DNA of 64,000 bases from Sinorhizobium garamanticum (GTDB lineage Bacteria > Pseudomonadota > Alphaproteobacteria > Rhizobiales > Rhizobiaceae): assembly GCF_029892065.1 (NCBI RefSeq), contig NZ_CP120373.1, positions 2,611,001 to 2,675,000 of the forward strand, written 5' to 3'. Positions 25,902-34,325 of this stretch are shown piece by piece. Positions within the stretch are counted from its first letter, which is position 1, and every line of letters begins with the position of its first letter. The position numbers and the translations under genes were made by a program. The notes below the pieces were generated by a model, which made no database searches, was not told where the DNA came from, and worked only from the letters and a program-made list of their open reading frames with translations.

Positions 25902-26999
25902 ATGGGCCGGATATTGACGGAAAAGGATGTCGAGGCGGCGGTCAAGGGCGGCTCCGTCTATGCGGCGGGCGGCGGCGGCTGGGCGGATCACGGGCGCATG
26001 CTGGGGCTTGCGGCCGTCTCGATCGGCAAGCCGGAGCTGGTTTCGATCAACGAGCTGGAGCCGGACGACTGGGTGGCGACCGCCGCTGCAATCGGCGCGC
26101 CGGCCTCGACGACGCCGTGGGAGATGCGTGGAGTCGATTACGTGAAGGCGGTTGAACTGCTGCAGGAGGCGCTCGGTGAAAAGCTTACGGGCCTGATCAT
26201 CGGGCAGAACGGCAAATCCTCGACGCTGAATGGGTGGCTGCCATCGGCGATCCTCGGCACCAAGGTTGTCGATGCCGTCGGCGATATCCGTGCTCATCCC
26301 ACAGGCGACATGGGATCGATTGGCCTTGCCGGTTTGCCCGAGCCGATGATCCAGACGGCAGTCGGTGGAAACCGCGAGGAGAACCGCTATATCGAGCTCG
26401 TGGTCCGGGGTGCGACGGCCAAGGTGTCGCCGATCCTGAGGACCGCGGCGGACATGTCGGGCGGCTTCATCGCCTCCTGCCGCAATCCCGTCCACGCGTC
26501 CTACGTCAAGGCCAATGCCGCGCTTGGCGGCATCTCCATGGCGCTGACTCTGGGAGAGGCGATTATCGCAGCGGAAGGCAAGGGCGGCAGTGCCGTCATC
26601 GATGCCATCACAAATACCACCAATGGCTCCATTCTTGCCGAGGGAACGATCACCGATAAATCCGTGGCTTATACCAAGGAGGCCTTCGACATCGGCACGG
26701 TCACGCTTGGGAAGGGCGATGACTCAACGATACTCCATGTAATGAACGAATACATGGCCGTGGAAACGGCTGACGGTGCGCGCCTTGCCACGTTCCCGGA
26801 TGTCATCACCACGCTGTCGCCGGAAGGCGAACCTTTAAGCGTCGGGCAGTTGCAGGTAGGCATGACGGTCTTCGTGCTGCATGTACCGAAGTCGGTGATC
26901 CCGCTCGCTTCCAGCGTGCTTGACCCGTCCGTCTATCCGCCGGTCGAAAAGGCGATGGGGATCGAGATTGCGCGCTATGCCTTAGCCGGGAAGCGTTGA
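25902..26999 (+). CDS. DUF917-family protein (candidate thiohydantoin-processing enzyme)
   Basis: 365 aa. Recognisable as a DUF917 member by its N-terminal Gly-rich AAGGGGWADHGRMLGL, LVSINELEPDDWVATAAAIGAP, and a C-terminal PDVITTLSPEGEPLSVGQLQ domain. The family is often found with hydantoin-utilisation genes, and no reaction can be read from the sequence alone. The gene starts immediately after the carbamoylase stop, so it is translationally coupled. In an ergothioneine pathway one step is otherwise unassigned here, desulfhydration of the 2-thiohydantoin propionate to hydantoin propionate, which makes this protein the candidate by elimination. Confidence 0.8.
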   Translation: MGRILTEKDVEAAVKGGSVYAAGGGGWADHGRMLGLAAVSIGKPELVSINELEPDDWVATAAAIGAPASTTPWEMRGVDYVKAVELLQEALGEKLTGLIIGQNGKSSTLNGWLPSAILGTKVVDAVGDIRAHPTGDMGSIGLAGLPEPMIQTAVGGNREENRYIELVVRGATAKVSPILRTAADMSGGFIASCRNPVHASYVKANAALGGISMALTLGEAIIAAEGKGGSAVIDAITNTTNGSILAEGTITDKSVAYTKEAFDIGTVTLGKGDDSTILHVMNEYMAVETADGARLATFPDVITTLSPEGEPLSVGQLQVGMTVFVLHVPKSVIPLASSVLDPSVYPPVEKAMGIEIARYALAGKR

Positions 27000-27011
27000 C
27001 GGGAGGACGAT

Positions 27012-27341
27012 GTGGCGCGCGATACCGGGCTTGAGGAACTGGTGAGGCAAGACCTCGGCAATCAGCCGGGGCTTTCGGAAAAGCCGATGTTCGGTGGTTT
27101 GGCCTTTCTTCTGAACGGCAATTTGCTCTGCGGCGCACGAGAGGATGGAATGCTGGTGCGGCTTGGCAAGGGCAATGACCATTGGGCCTTGGCGCTGCCC
27201 GGCATCGTGCAGATGGTGATGGGCGAGCGCCGAATGCACGGCTGGGTGCGCGCCGGCGCGGAGGTCTATGGCGATGACGCCTTGCGCCAGCGCCTGCTGG
27301 ATGCGGCGCTCAGCTACGTGTTTTCGCTGCCGTCGAAGTGA
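27012..27341 (+). CDS. TfoX N-terminal-domain protein
   Basis: 109 aa from a GTG start behind GGGAGGAC. The core motif KPMFGGLAFLLNGNLLCGA is typical of TfoX/Sxy N-terminal domains, and the C-terminal TfoX domain is absent. These stand-alone forms occur widely in alphaproteobacteria and have no established function. It follows the DUF917 gene by 12 bp, so it is cotranscribed, but its link to the pathway is unclear and it may be a passenger. Confidence 0.82.
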   Translation: MARDTGLEELVRQDLGNQPGLSEKPMFGGLAFLLNGNLLCGAREDGMLVRLGKGNDHWALALPGIVQMVMGERRMHGWVRAGAEVYGDDALRQRLLDAALSYVFSLPSK

Positions 27342-27362
27342 ATGATGGGCGGCGTGGGTTGC

Positions 27363-27469
27363 CGCTCATCCGCCTGCCGGCACCTTCTCCCCGCAGGCGG
27401 GGAGAAGGAATATGCCGCGCCTTCCCAGTGCCCTCTCGCCGCCTGCGGGGAGAGGGTTAGGGTGGGGGG
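27363..27469. repeat. RIME1-like palindromic element
   Basis: Starts CGCTCATCCGCCTGCCGGC and ends GGGGAGAGGGTTAGGGTGG, the reverse orientation of the 1864 and 18178 copies. It carries two GC-rich hairpins and separates the TfoX-domain gene from the urocanase-like gene. Confidence 0.8.
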
Positions 27470-27504
27470 CAGATTCGACATCCGCGTAACAAAGGACGAC
27501 CACC

Positions 27505-29163
27505 ATGCCCAAACCCAATCCCCGTCACCCGAACTTTCCCATTCCCGGGGGGCCGGAGCTGCGTGCCAAGGGTTGGCGGCAGGAGGCGCTGCTGCGGTTG
27601 CTCGAAAACGTGCTTTCCGTTGGCGAGGATCCGGACAATCTCGTCGTCTACGCGGCCCTGGGGAAGGCCGCGCGCAACTGGCCGTCCCATCGGGCAATCG
27701 TCAAGACGCTCACCGAGATGGACGAGGACCAGACGCTGGTCATCCAGTCCGGCAAGCCCGTCGGCCTGTTGAAGACCCATGCCAGGGCGCCGCTCGTCAT
27801 CATGGCCAATTGCAACATCGTCGGCCAATGGGCGAAGGCCGAGGTCTTTTACGAGCTGCAGCGAAAGGGTCTGATCTGCTGGGGCGGGCTGACGGCCGGC
27901 GCTTGGCAATATATCGGCAGCCAGGGGGTGATCCAGGGCACCTACGAGATCTTCATGCGGATTGCTGAGCGGCGTTTCGGCGGAGATCTTTCCGGACGTT
28001 TCGTGCTGACCGCCGGGCTCGGCGGCATGGGTGGCGCCCAGCCGCTTGCCGGCCGCATGGCGGGGGCCGCCATCCTCTGCATCGACATCGATCCCGAACG
28101 GGCGAAGAAGCGCCAGCAGGTCGGCTATCTCCAGGAGATCGCGCCTGATCTCGACGCGGCGCTCGCGATGATTGACGCGGCAGTCAAGGAGAGGCGGGCG
28201 CTTTCCGTGGGCCTCGTCGGCAACGCAGCCGAAATCTATCCGGAGATCGCCCGGCGCGGCATCGTTCCGGATGTGGTGACAGACCAGACCTCTGCGCATG
28301 ATCTCGTCTACGGCTATGTGCCGAAGGGCATGAGCCTCGACCAGGTGCGCTCGCTGCGCGAAGATGGGCAGGGCCAGTTGATGGCCGCAAGCCGCGCCTC
28401 GATCGTCGAGCATGTGAAGGCCATGCTCGACTTCCAGAAAAAGGGAGCGGAGGTCTTCGACAACGGCAACCTGATCCGCACGCAGGCGCGGGAAGGGGGC
28501 GTTGCCAACGCCTTCGACATTCCGATCTTCACCGAAGCCTATCTGCGGCCGCTTTTTGCCCGCGCCATCGGCCCGTTCCGCTGGATGGCGCTTTCCGGCG
28601 AAGAGAGCGACATCGCCCTGATCGACGACCTGCTCCTCGAAATGTTCCCGGACAATCGGATCATCACCAACTGGATGCGGCTCGCGCGCCAGCACATTCC
28701 CTTCGAGGGCCTGCCGGCGCGCATCGCTTGGCTCGGCCACGGCGAACGCACGGCGCTCGCCCGGCGCGTCAATCAATTGGTCGCCAGCGGCGGGCTCAAG
28801 GGGCCGGTCGCCTTCTCACGCGATCATCTCGATGCCGGCGCGATGGCGCATCCGAACATCATGACGGAGCGGATGAAGGACGGTTCCGACGCGATCGCCG
28901 ACTGGCCGCTGCTTGACGCCATGCTGCTTTGCTGCTCGATGGCCGACCTCGTCGTCGTCCATTCGGGTGGGGGAGGTTATGCCGGTTACATGACGAGCTG
29001 CGGGGTGACCGTCGTTGCTGACGGCACGAAGGCCGCCGACGAGCGGCTCGACCATGCGCTGACCAACGACACTTCGCTCGGCGTTATCCGCTATGCGGAC
29101 GCGGGGTATGAAGAATCCTTCGAGGAGATCGCTGCAAAGGGCATCGCGCACGTGAAGGTTTGA
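27505..29163 (+). CDS. Urocanase (HutU)-family protein with active-site Cys replaced; candidate thiourocanate hydratase
   Basis: 552 aa, full urocanase length. The NAD-binding core VLTAGLGGMGGAQPLAG, the segment TAGAWQYIGSQGV and DQTSAHDLVYGY are conserved. Two active-site regions diverge: the usual PARICW segment reads PARIAW (Ala408, where I recall the conserved Cys near 410), and the usual HHGGGVGMG loop reads HSGGGGYAG. Canonical urocanase hydrates urocanate to imidazolone propionate. These changes and the MIO-less lyase upstream suggest an altered imidazole substrate such as 2-thiourocanate. It ends the plus-strand catabolic run; convergent genes follow after 12 bp. Confidence 0.85.
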   Translation: MPKPNPRHPNFPIPGGPELRAKGWRQEALLRLLENVLSVGEDPDNLVVYAALGKAARNWPSHRAIVKTLTEMDEDQTLVIQSGKPVGLLKTHARAPLVIMANCNIVGQWAKAEVFYELQRKGLICWGGLTAGAWQYIGSQGVIQGTYEIFMRIAERRFGGDLSGRFVLTAGLGGMGGAQPLAGRMAGAAILCIDIDPERAKKRQQVGYLQEIAPDLDAALAMIDAAVKERRALSVGLVGNAAEIYPEIARRGIVPDVVTDQTSAHDLVYGYVPKGMSLDQVRSLREDGQGQLMAASRASIVEHVKAMLDFQKKGAEVFDNGNLIRTQAREGGVANAFDIPIFTEAYLRPLFARAIGPFRWMALSGEESDIALIDDLLLEMFPDNRIITNWMRLARQHIPFEGLPARIAWLGHGERTALARRVNQLVASGGLKGPVAFSRDHLDAGAMAHPNIMTERMKDGSDAIADWPLLDAMLLCCSMADLVVVHSGGGGYAGYMTSCGVTVVADGTKAADERLDHALTNDTSLGVIRYADAGYEESFEEIAAKGIAHVKV

Positions 29164-29175
29164 TGGCGCGGCGTA

Positions 29176-29937
29176 TCAGACGACCGTCTCCCCGCCATCG
29201 ACCACAAGTATCTGCCCGGTCATGTAGGAAGAACGGTCGGAGACGAGGAAGAGGATCGACTCGGCGATTTCGTCGACGCTTGCCCAGCGGCCGAGCGGAA
29301 CCTTCTCGCGGATATAAGCCTCGATGGCCCCGCGGCCGCCCATTTGCGCAATGAAGGGCTCGTTGAAGGGCGTATTCACCCAGCCGGGGCAGAGCGCGTT
29401 CACCCTGATGCCATATTTCGCATAGTCGCCCGCCATCTGGCGGGTCATGGCGATGACGGCGTGTTTCGTCGTGGTGTAGGCGATCATCTCGCGATCGTAG
29501 AGTACGCCGGAGGACGAGGAGGTATTGAGGATGACGCCGCGGCCCGCCGCCTTCATCGACGGCATGACCAGGCGGGCGGCCATGAAATGGGCGCGGACAT
29601 TGAGGTTCCAGGAGCGGTCGAAGCCCGCCACTTCGACACCTTCCAGATCGCCGGCGACCTGCGCGCCGGCGTGATTGTGCAGGATGTCGATGCGGCCGTG
29701 CCGATAAAGGATATCGGCGATCCCGTCCGAGAGCGCATCGTCGTCGGTGACGTCGATGGCGAGCGCCTCGGCGCTGCCGCCCCTGGCGGCGATGACTGCC
29801 ACCGTCTCTTCCGCGGCCTTCCGGCTGCGGTCGATGACAATGACATGGGCGCCTTCGCACGCCATGATGGCGGCGCCTGCCTGACCGATCCCGGAGCCTG
29901 CTCCGGTGACGATCGCGATCCGGTCTTTCAGGATCAT
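29176..29937 (-). CDS. Short-chain dehydrogenase/reductase (SDR)
   Basis: 253 aa classical SDR. It has the NAD(P)-binding TGAGSGIGQAG near residue 12, and NHAG where NNAG is usual. The catalytic Ser lies in NTSSSSGVLYD and the Tyr-Lys pair in YTTTKHAV. It ends with the typical MTGQILVVDGGETV. The nucleotide segment near the end of strand 2 (VIDRSRKAAEE) has Asp, which favours NAD over NADP. It is the last gene of the minus-strand Pot-type transporter operon, 4 bp after the permease stop, and would oxidise an alcohol derived from the imported compound. The substrate is unknown. Confidence 0.88.
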   Translation of the reverse strand: MILKDRIAIVTGAGSGIGQAGAAIMACEGAHVIVIDRSRKAAEETVAVIAARGGSAEALAIDVTDDDALSDGIADILYRHGRIDILHNHAGAQVAGDLEGVEVAGFDRSWNLNVRAHFMAARLVMPSMKAAGRGVILNTSSSSGVLYDREMIAYTTTKHAVIAMTRQMAGDYAKYGIRVNALCPGWVNTPFNEPFIAQMGGRGAIEAYIREKVPLGRWASVDEIAESILFLVSDRSSYMTGQILVVDGGETVV

Positions 29938-29941
29938 TGTT

Positions 29942-30760
29942 TCACTCCCCGGATTTGCTTTTCTTTTCGCGCATGAGCACGCGCGCTGTGAGGATCAGGA
30001 GCAGCGAGGCGACCAGAACCAGGGTCGCGATCGCGTTGATCTCCGGCGTCACGCCACGGCGGATCGAGGCGAAGACGTAGATCGGCAGGGTCGTCTTCGA
30101 GCCGGCGACGAAGAAGGCGATGATGAAATCGTCGAACGAGAAGGTGAAGGCGAGCAGGAAGCCGGCGAGGATCGACGGCAGGATTTGCGGCAGCACGATC
30201 AGGCGGAAGGTGGTGAGCGGCGTCGCGTAAAGATCGCTCGACGCCTCGACGATGTCGCGGCCGAGGCTCGCGATCCGCGCCTTGACGATCATCGTCACCA
30301 GCGCCATCGAGAAGAGGCCGTGGGCGGCAATGATCGAACCATAACCCAGGCCGAGCTGCGGCGGCTGGTCGCCCGGCCAGATCGTCGCGAGCGCCGGATT
30401 GACAAAGGAGAAGACGGCGACGAGCGCGACCAGCGTGGCAATGCCGATGACGACGCCGGGCACAACGATCGCTGCAGCGAACAGGGCATCGAAGACGGCG
30501 CGCGTGCGCGTGCCAAGCCGCTCCATGCCGAGTGCGGCCATGGTGCCGAAGATGGCGGCGAGCGCAGCACTCGTAAAGGCGATCATCAGGCTGTTCTCGA
30601 GCGCCGCGACGAGGAACGTATTGCCGAGCGCCTTACCGTACCAGGCGGTCGAAAAGCCGGTGAACTCGCTCGCGCTGCGGCCTGCATTGAACGAGAACAG
30701 CACGACCAACGCTATCGGCGCGTAGAGGAAGAGATAGACGGAGGAGATGAAGACGCGCAT
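29942..30760 (-). CDS. ABC transporter permease, PotC type
   Basis: 272 aa inner-membrane protein of the spermidine/putrescine permease group. Six membrane spans are predicted, starting VYLFLYAPIALVVLFSFNAG. The EAA loop reads IVEASSDLYATPLTTFRLIVLPQILPS, and FSFDDFIIAFFVAG is typical of PotC. The ATG overlaps the PotB-type stop (TGATG), so the two permeases are coupled. It pairs with the permease at 30760-31626. Confidence 0.92.
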   Translation of the reverse strand: MRVFISSVYLFLYAPIALVVLFSFNAGRSASEFTGFSTAWYGKALGNTFLVAALENSLMIAFTSAALAAIFGTMAALGMERLGTRTRAVFDALFAAAIVVPGVVIGIATLVALVAVFSFVNPALATIWPGDQPPQLGLGYGSIIAAHGLFSMALVTMIVKARIASLGRDIVEASSDLYATPLTTFRLIVLPQILPSILAGFLLAFTFSFDDFIIAFFVAGSKTTLPIYVFASIRRGVTPEINAIATLVLVASLLLILTARVLMREKKSKSGE

Positions 30761-31626
30761 CAGACGAGATCCACCTGTCTTGTTCCGGCGACTTTCCAGG
30801 CGATCCGCATCGCCACCATCAGCACCACGACGACCACCGCGACGAGGGTGACGGCAATCGCCGAGCCGAACGGCCAGTTGCGCGACTGCAGGAAGAGGTC
30901 GACCAGCGCGTTGCCGATGAAGAAGACCTTGCCGCCGCCGAGAAGCTGCGGGATCAGGTACTCGCCGAGGAGCAGGATGGTGACGAGCGCGACGCCGGTC
31001 ATCACACCCGGCAGCGACAGCGGCAAGGTGACGCCGAAGAAGGTGGAGACCGGCTTCGCGCCGAGATCGGCCGAGGCCTCCAGCAGGCGCCGGTCGAGCT
31101 TTTCCAAGCTCACATAGATCGGCATGATCATCAGCGGCAGATAGCCGTAGACGATGCCGAGCAGCACCGCCCCAGGCGTGTTCAGCATACGAACATCCTC
31201 AATGCCGATCATCGCGAGCAGATTGGGAATGCCTCGTGAACCAAGGATATACATCCAGGCGTAGGTGCGCACGAGCAGGCTCGTCCAGAACGGCACGACT
31301 ACCAGCGAAACGAGGATGAGGCGATAACGCGGGTTCGCTTTGACGGCGAGATAATAGGCGACCGGATAGGCGACCAGCAGGCAGAGCAGGGCGCCGGCGG
31401 GCGCAAGCACGAGTGTATTCCAGAATGCTGCCGCCCGCGTCGGCAGGTTGGCGAACTGGGCGAAGGTGAAGGCGGCCTGATATCCGCCCTCCGGCGCGCG
31501 TTCACCGAAGGCAAAGACGAGCATGGCGATGAAGGGGAGAACCAGGAAGACTGTGAGCCATGCGGCTGCCGGCGCCACCAGCGCCGCCGTCACCAGATTC
31601 CTCTTCGTCTTCATTGCCGCTTGCAT
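30760..31626 (-). CDS. ABC transporter permease, PotB type
   Basis: 288 aa from the ATG at 31626, which has GGTGGGA 8 bp upstream. A longer open frame back to 31836 runs through a RIME repeat and is rejected. It has an N-terminal span AALVAPAAAWLTVFLVLPFIA and then five more. The coupling loop reads LLEASADLGAKPVSTFFGVTLP, as in PotB. It forms the heterodimeric channel with the PotC-type protein that follows. Confidence 0.9.
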   Translation of the reverse strand: MQAAMKTKRNLVTAALVAPAAAWLTVFLVLPFIAMLVFAFGERAPEGGYQAAFTFAQFANLPTRAAAFWNTLVLAPAGALLCLLVAYPVAYYLAVKANPRYRLILVSLVVVPFWTSLLVRTYAWMYILGSRGIPNLLAMIGIEDVRMLNTPGAVLLGIVYGYLPLMIMPIYVSLEKLDRRLLEASADLGAKPVSTFFGVTLPLSLPGVMTGVALVTILLLGEYLIPQLLGGGKVFFIGNALVDLFLQSRNWPFGSAIAVTLVAVVVVVLMVAMRIAWKVAGTRQVDLV

Positions 31627-31663
31627 GGAAGTCGTCCCACCAGAAGGTGCACTTTGAATGAGG

Positions 31664-31829
31664 CCGCTCATCCGGCCTGTCGGCCACCTTCTCCCCGCAA
31701 GCGGGGCGAAGGGGAGTCGTGGCGCCCGCTCTGTCCTCTCGATAGCGTGAAGAGAGGAGTGGGGGCGTTTGCGGCTTGTCCCTTCTCCCCGTGCGAACGG
31801 GGAGAAGGTCGCGGCAGCGGGATGAGGGG
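31664..31829. repeat. RIME1-like palindromic element
   Basis: Begins CCGCTCATCCGGCCTGTCGG and ends GCGGCAGCGGGATGAGGGG, with two hairpins (CCCCGCAAGCGGGG and CTCCCCGTGCGAACGGGGAG). It lies between the binding-protein and permease genes of one operon, a position where hairpins often protect the upstream mRNA. Confidence 0.8.
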
Positions 31830-31849
31830 CAAACACGCCATATTCTCGC

Positions 31850-33010
31850 TCACGCCGACTTGAAGCGCGCCATCAGCTCGGCGCGGCCGGGGTCGGTCAG
31901 TGTCACGGCGGCGCCGAATTCGAGCGGCGTGAGAGCCGCTTCGTCCGGATAGACGATCTTGTTCGAGGTGACCTCGGCCGGCAGCAGCTTCAGGACGCGG
32001 CTGTCGGTCGTCGGCGCGCCGTTGACGATGTGTTCCTTGACGGCGTTTTCCGGTGTCATCAGGTAGTTGAGCAGCGCATAGCCGGCCGCCTTGTTGGCCG
32101 CACTTTTCGGGATGGCGTAGAAATCCGACCAGATCTCGCCGCCGTCCTTGCCGAGCACGAACTGGATTTCCGGCATGTCGCGGTTGAGCTGGGCGCCGTC
32201 ATTGGTCCAACACATGGTCATCCAGGCGTCGGTGGCGCGCATCGAGGGCTGGTAATCGCTGTTTATCGCATAAAGATGCGGCTTCACCTTGATCAGCAGT
32301 TCCTCGGCCTTGGCAAGTTCGTCCGGCTTGACGGAGTTGAAGGAGTAGCCGAGCGAGACGAGCGCATTACCGATGGTGGTGAGCTGGTAGTCGTGCACCA
32401 TGGCGCGGCCATCCGCCTCGGTCATCGCCACGTCGAAGAACTCCTTCCAGCTCGTAACCGGCGCCTTTATCTTGCTGGAGTTCACGGCGATGCCGGTCGT
32501 GCCCCAGTTCTTCGGCACGGCATAGGTCTTGCCGTCGACGATGCCCTCGTTGGTGAAGCGCGCGGTCTCGGTCGAGCCGTCGTAGTTCGGCAGCTTCGAC
32601 ATATCGAGCTCGTCGATCAGGCCGAGCTTCACATAAGTGGAAATCGTGTAATTGGTGGGCACGAAGAGGTCCCAGCCGGTGCCGCCCGCCTGCAGCTTTG
32701 CCAGCATTTCCTCGTTCGAGCCGAAGACATTGACCTCGACGGCAACGCCCGTTGCGGCGGTAAAGGCCTCGAAGGTGGCGGGATCGTGGTAGTTCGGCCA
32801 GGTCGCGATCGACATCTGCGTGCCGAGATCGCCGGCGAAGGCGGTGGAACTGAAGAGGCCGGGCTGGCGCGAGAGGACGGCGGTCGCAAGGCCAAGGCCG
32901 GTAACGCCGAGGAAGTGGCGGCGCGTGACCGAGCCGCGCTTCAGGCGCATCAGCTCGTCGGCAAGCTTGTCGGCGGTAATCGGGGCATTCTCTCTGTACC
33001 ACTTGGTCAT
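31850..33010 (-). CDS. ABC transporter periplasmic binding protein, PotD-like
   Basis: 386 aa. It carries a long N-terminal leader with a twin-arginine motif (TRRHFLGVTGLGLATAVLS) ending near residue 55. The mature part is a spermidine/putrescine-type (SBP_bac family) fold with MSIATWPNYHDPATFEAFTA, VNVFGSNEEMLAKLQAGGTG, and a hinge DLFVPTNYT. Ligands of relatives include polyamines and other cationic organic compounds. It sits inside the Pot-type operon between the ATPase gene and permeases. Confidence 0.9.
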   Translation of the reverse strand: MTKWYRENAPITADKLADELMRLKRGSVTRRHFLGVTGLGLATAVLSRQPGLFSSTAFAGDLGTQMSIATWPNYHDPATFEAFTAATGVAVEVNVFGSNEEMLAKLQAGGTGWDLFVPTNYTISTYVKLGLIDELDMSKLPNYDGSTETARFTNEGIVDGKTYAVPKNWGTTGIAVNSSKIKAPVTSWKEFFDVAMTEADGRAMVHDYQLTTIGNALVSLGYSFNSVKPDELAKAEELLIKVKPHLYAINSDYQPSMRATDAWMTMCWTNDGAQLNRDMPEIQFVLGKDGGEIWSDFYAIPKSAANKAAGYALLNYLMTPENAVKEHIVNGAPTTDSRVLKLLPAEVTSNKIVYPDEAALTPLEFGAAVTLTDPGRAELMARFKSA

Positions 33011-33061
33011 GATGCTGTTCCCTTATCGTTGACGTGCAGTGATGGCAGCAGATCCGGCGGT

Positions 33062-34141
33062 TCAGGCCGGAAAGACGTGAAGCGCGTTGGGATCGAAAGA
33101 GAGCCCGATTCTTTCGCCGGGCTCCGCGAGATCGCTTTCGTTGAGACTCCGGCGGTCGGCGGTTACCAGAAAGTCGCCGAGGCCATCGACCTCGACCGAA
33201 TATTCGACCGACGACCCCAAGAAGATGCGGTGCGTCACGGTGCCCTGAAGCGTCGCGGCGCCGTTGCGGACGAGGCTGATCGCTTCCGGGCGGAGTGCAA
33301 CCATGGCCGCGACGAGCGTGCCGTTGGCGCTCGCGGGCTTCGCAAGGCCGACGCCGTTCGCCAGCCGGATCGAATTCGTGCCCGCGTCGACGGTGGCGGC
33401 GATACGGTTGGTCTTGCCCACGAAATCGGCGACGAAGAGGGTGGCCGGGCGGTCGTAGATTTCCTGCGGCGGGCCGACCTGGACGATGCGGCCGGTGCTC
33501 ATGACGCAGACGAGATCGCTCATCGACAGTGCCTCTTCCTGGTCGTGGGTGACGAGCACGAAGGTGATGCCGAGTTCGCGCTGCAGGCTCTGGAGCTCGA
33601 TCTGCATGGCGGTGCGCAGCTTCTTGTCGAGAGCGGCAAGCGGCTCGTCGAGAAGCAGCACCTTCGGCTTGTTGACGATCGCGCGGGCGAGCGCCACGCG
33701 CTGCTGCTGTCCGCCTGACATTTCGTGAATGCGGCGCTTGGCGAAGCCGCTAAGGCGAACCATCTCCAGCGCCTCCTGCGTCCGGCGGGCGATTTCCGCG
33801 GCAGCGATACGCGGGCGCATCTGCTTCAAGCCATAGGCGACGTTCTGCTCGACATCGAGGTGCGGGAACAGCGCATATTGCTGGAACACCATGTTGACTG
33901 GCCGGCGATAGGCGGGCACGCCGTTCATCGGCTGGCCGCCGACATAGACCGTGCCCTCGCTCGGTTGCTCAAAGCCGCCGATCATGCGCAGGCAGGTGGT
34001 CTTGCCGCAGCCGGAAGGGCCAAGCAGCGCTACGAAGGCGCCTTTGGGCACCGCGAGGTTGATGTCCGAGACTGCCGTCACGCTGCCATAGCGTTTGGCG
34101 ACCGAACGGAATTCGATGTCGTTCGTCGAAGCGGATGTCAC
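33062..34141 (-). CDS. ABC transporter ATP-binding protein, PotA type
   Basis: About 359 aa from a GTG at 34141 with AGGGAA 5 bp upstream; an ATG at 34204 or TTG at 34210 would add about 21-23 residues. Walker A is GPSGCGKTT, Q-loop VFQQYALFPHL, signature MSGGQQQRVALARA, Walker B VLLLDEPLAALD. A C-terminal TOBE domain (about residues 270-355) has VALRPEAISLV. It is the first gene of the operon and energises the PotB/PotC-type permeases. Confidence 0.92.
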   Translation of the reverse strand: MTSASTNDIEFRSVAKRYGSVTAVSDINLAVPKGAFVALLGPSGCGKTTCLRMIGGFEQPSEGTVYVGGQPMNGVPAYRRPVNMVFQQYALFPHLDVEQNVAYGLKQMRPRIAAAEIARRTQEALEMVRLSGFAKRRIHEMSGGQQQRVALARAIVNKPKVLLLDEPLAALDKKLRTAMQIELQSLQRELGITFVLVTHDQEEALSMSDLVCVMSTGRIVQVGPPQEIYDRPATLFVADFVGKTNRIAATVDAGTNSIRLANGVGLAKPASANGTLVAAMVALRPEAISLVRNGAATLQGTVTHRIFLGSSVEYSVEVDGLGDFLVTADRRSLNESDLAEPGERIGLSFDPNALHVFPA

Positions 34142-34240
34142 GTCTGTTCCCTGCGGTTGTTCTTCGAAGATGCGGCACTCCCAGGCCCCATCTTCCACCG
34201 TCATTGCCAAGCAGCCTAGTCAAATGCCGTGGCGCTGGTA

Positions 34241-34297
34241 TATACCCCAAGAGAGGTATTTCAACCCCAATTGCCCTGCGGAAGGAGTATACCCCGA
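34241..34297. promoter_or_regulatory. Direct repeats TATACCCC(A/G)A upstream of LuxR gene
   Basis: TATACCCCAA at 34241-34250 and TATACCCCGA at 34288-34297, with a weaker TCAACCCCAA at 34261-34270, lie in the divergent region between the transporter operon and the LuxR-type gene. Repeated sites in a divergent promoter suggest regulator binding; the binding protein is unknown. Confidence 0.4.
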
Positions 34298-34325
34298 AGC
34301 GGGAAAATCGGGCGGGGAGCGCGGT

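Noticed and set aside
21684..29163. Reading the cluster as a canonical hut operon
   Set aside because: The MIO triad and urocanase Cys are changed, and imidazolonepropionase and formiminoglutamate enzymes are missing; a hydantoinase route replaces them.
31627..31836. N-terminal extension of the PotB-type permease
   Set aside because: It reads through a RIME1-like repeat; a good start with a ribosome binding site lies at 31626.
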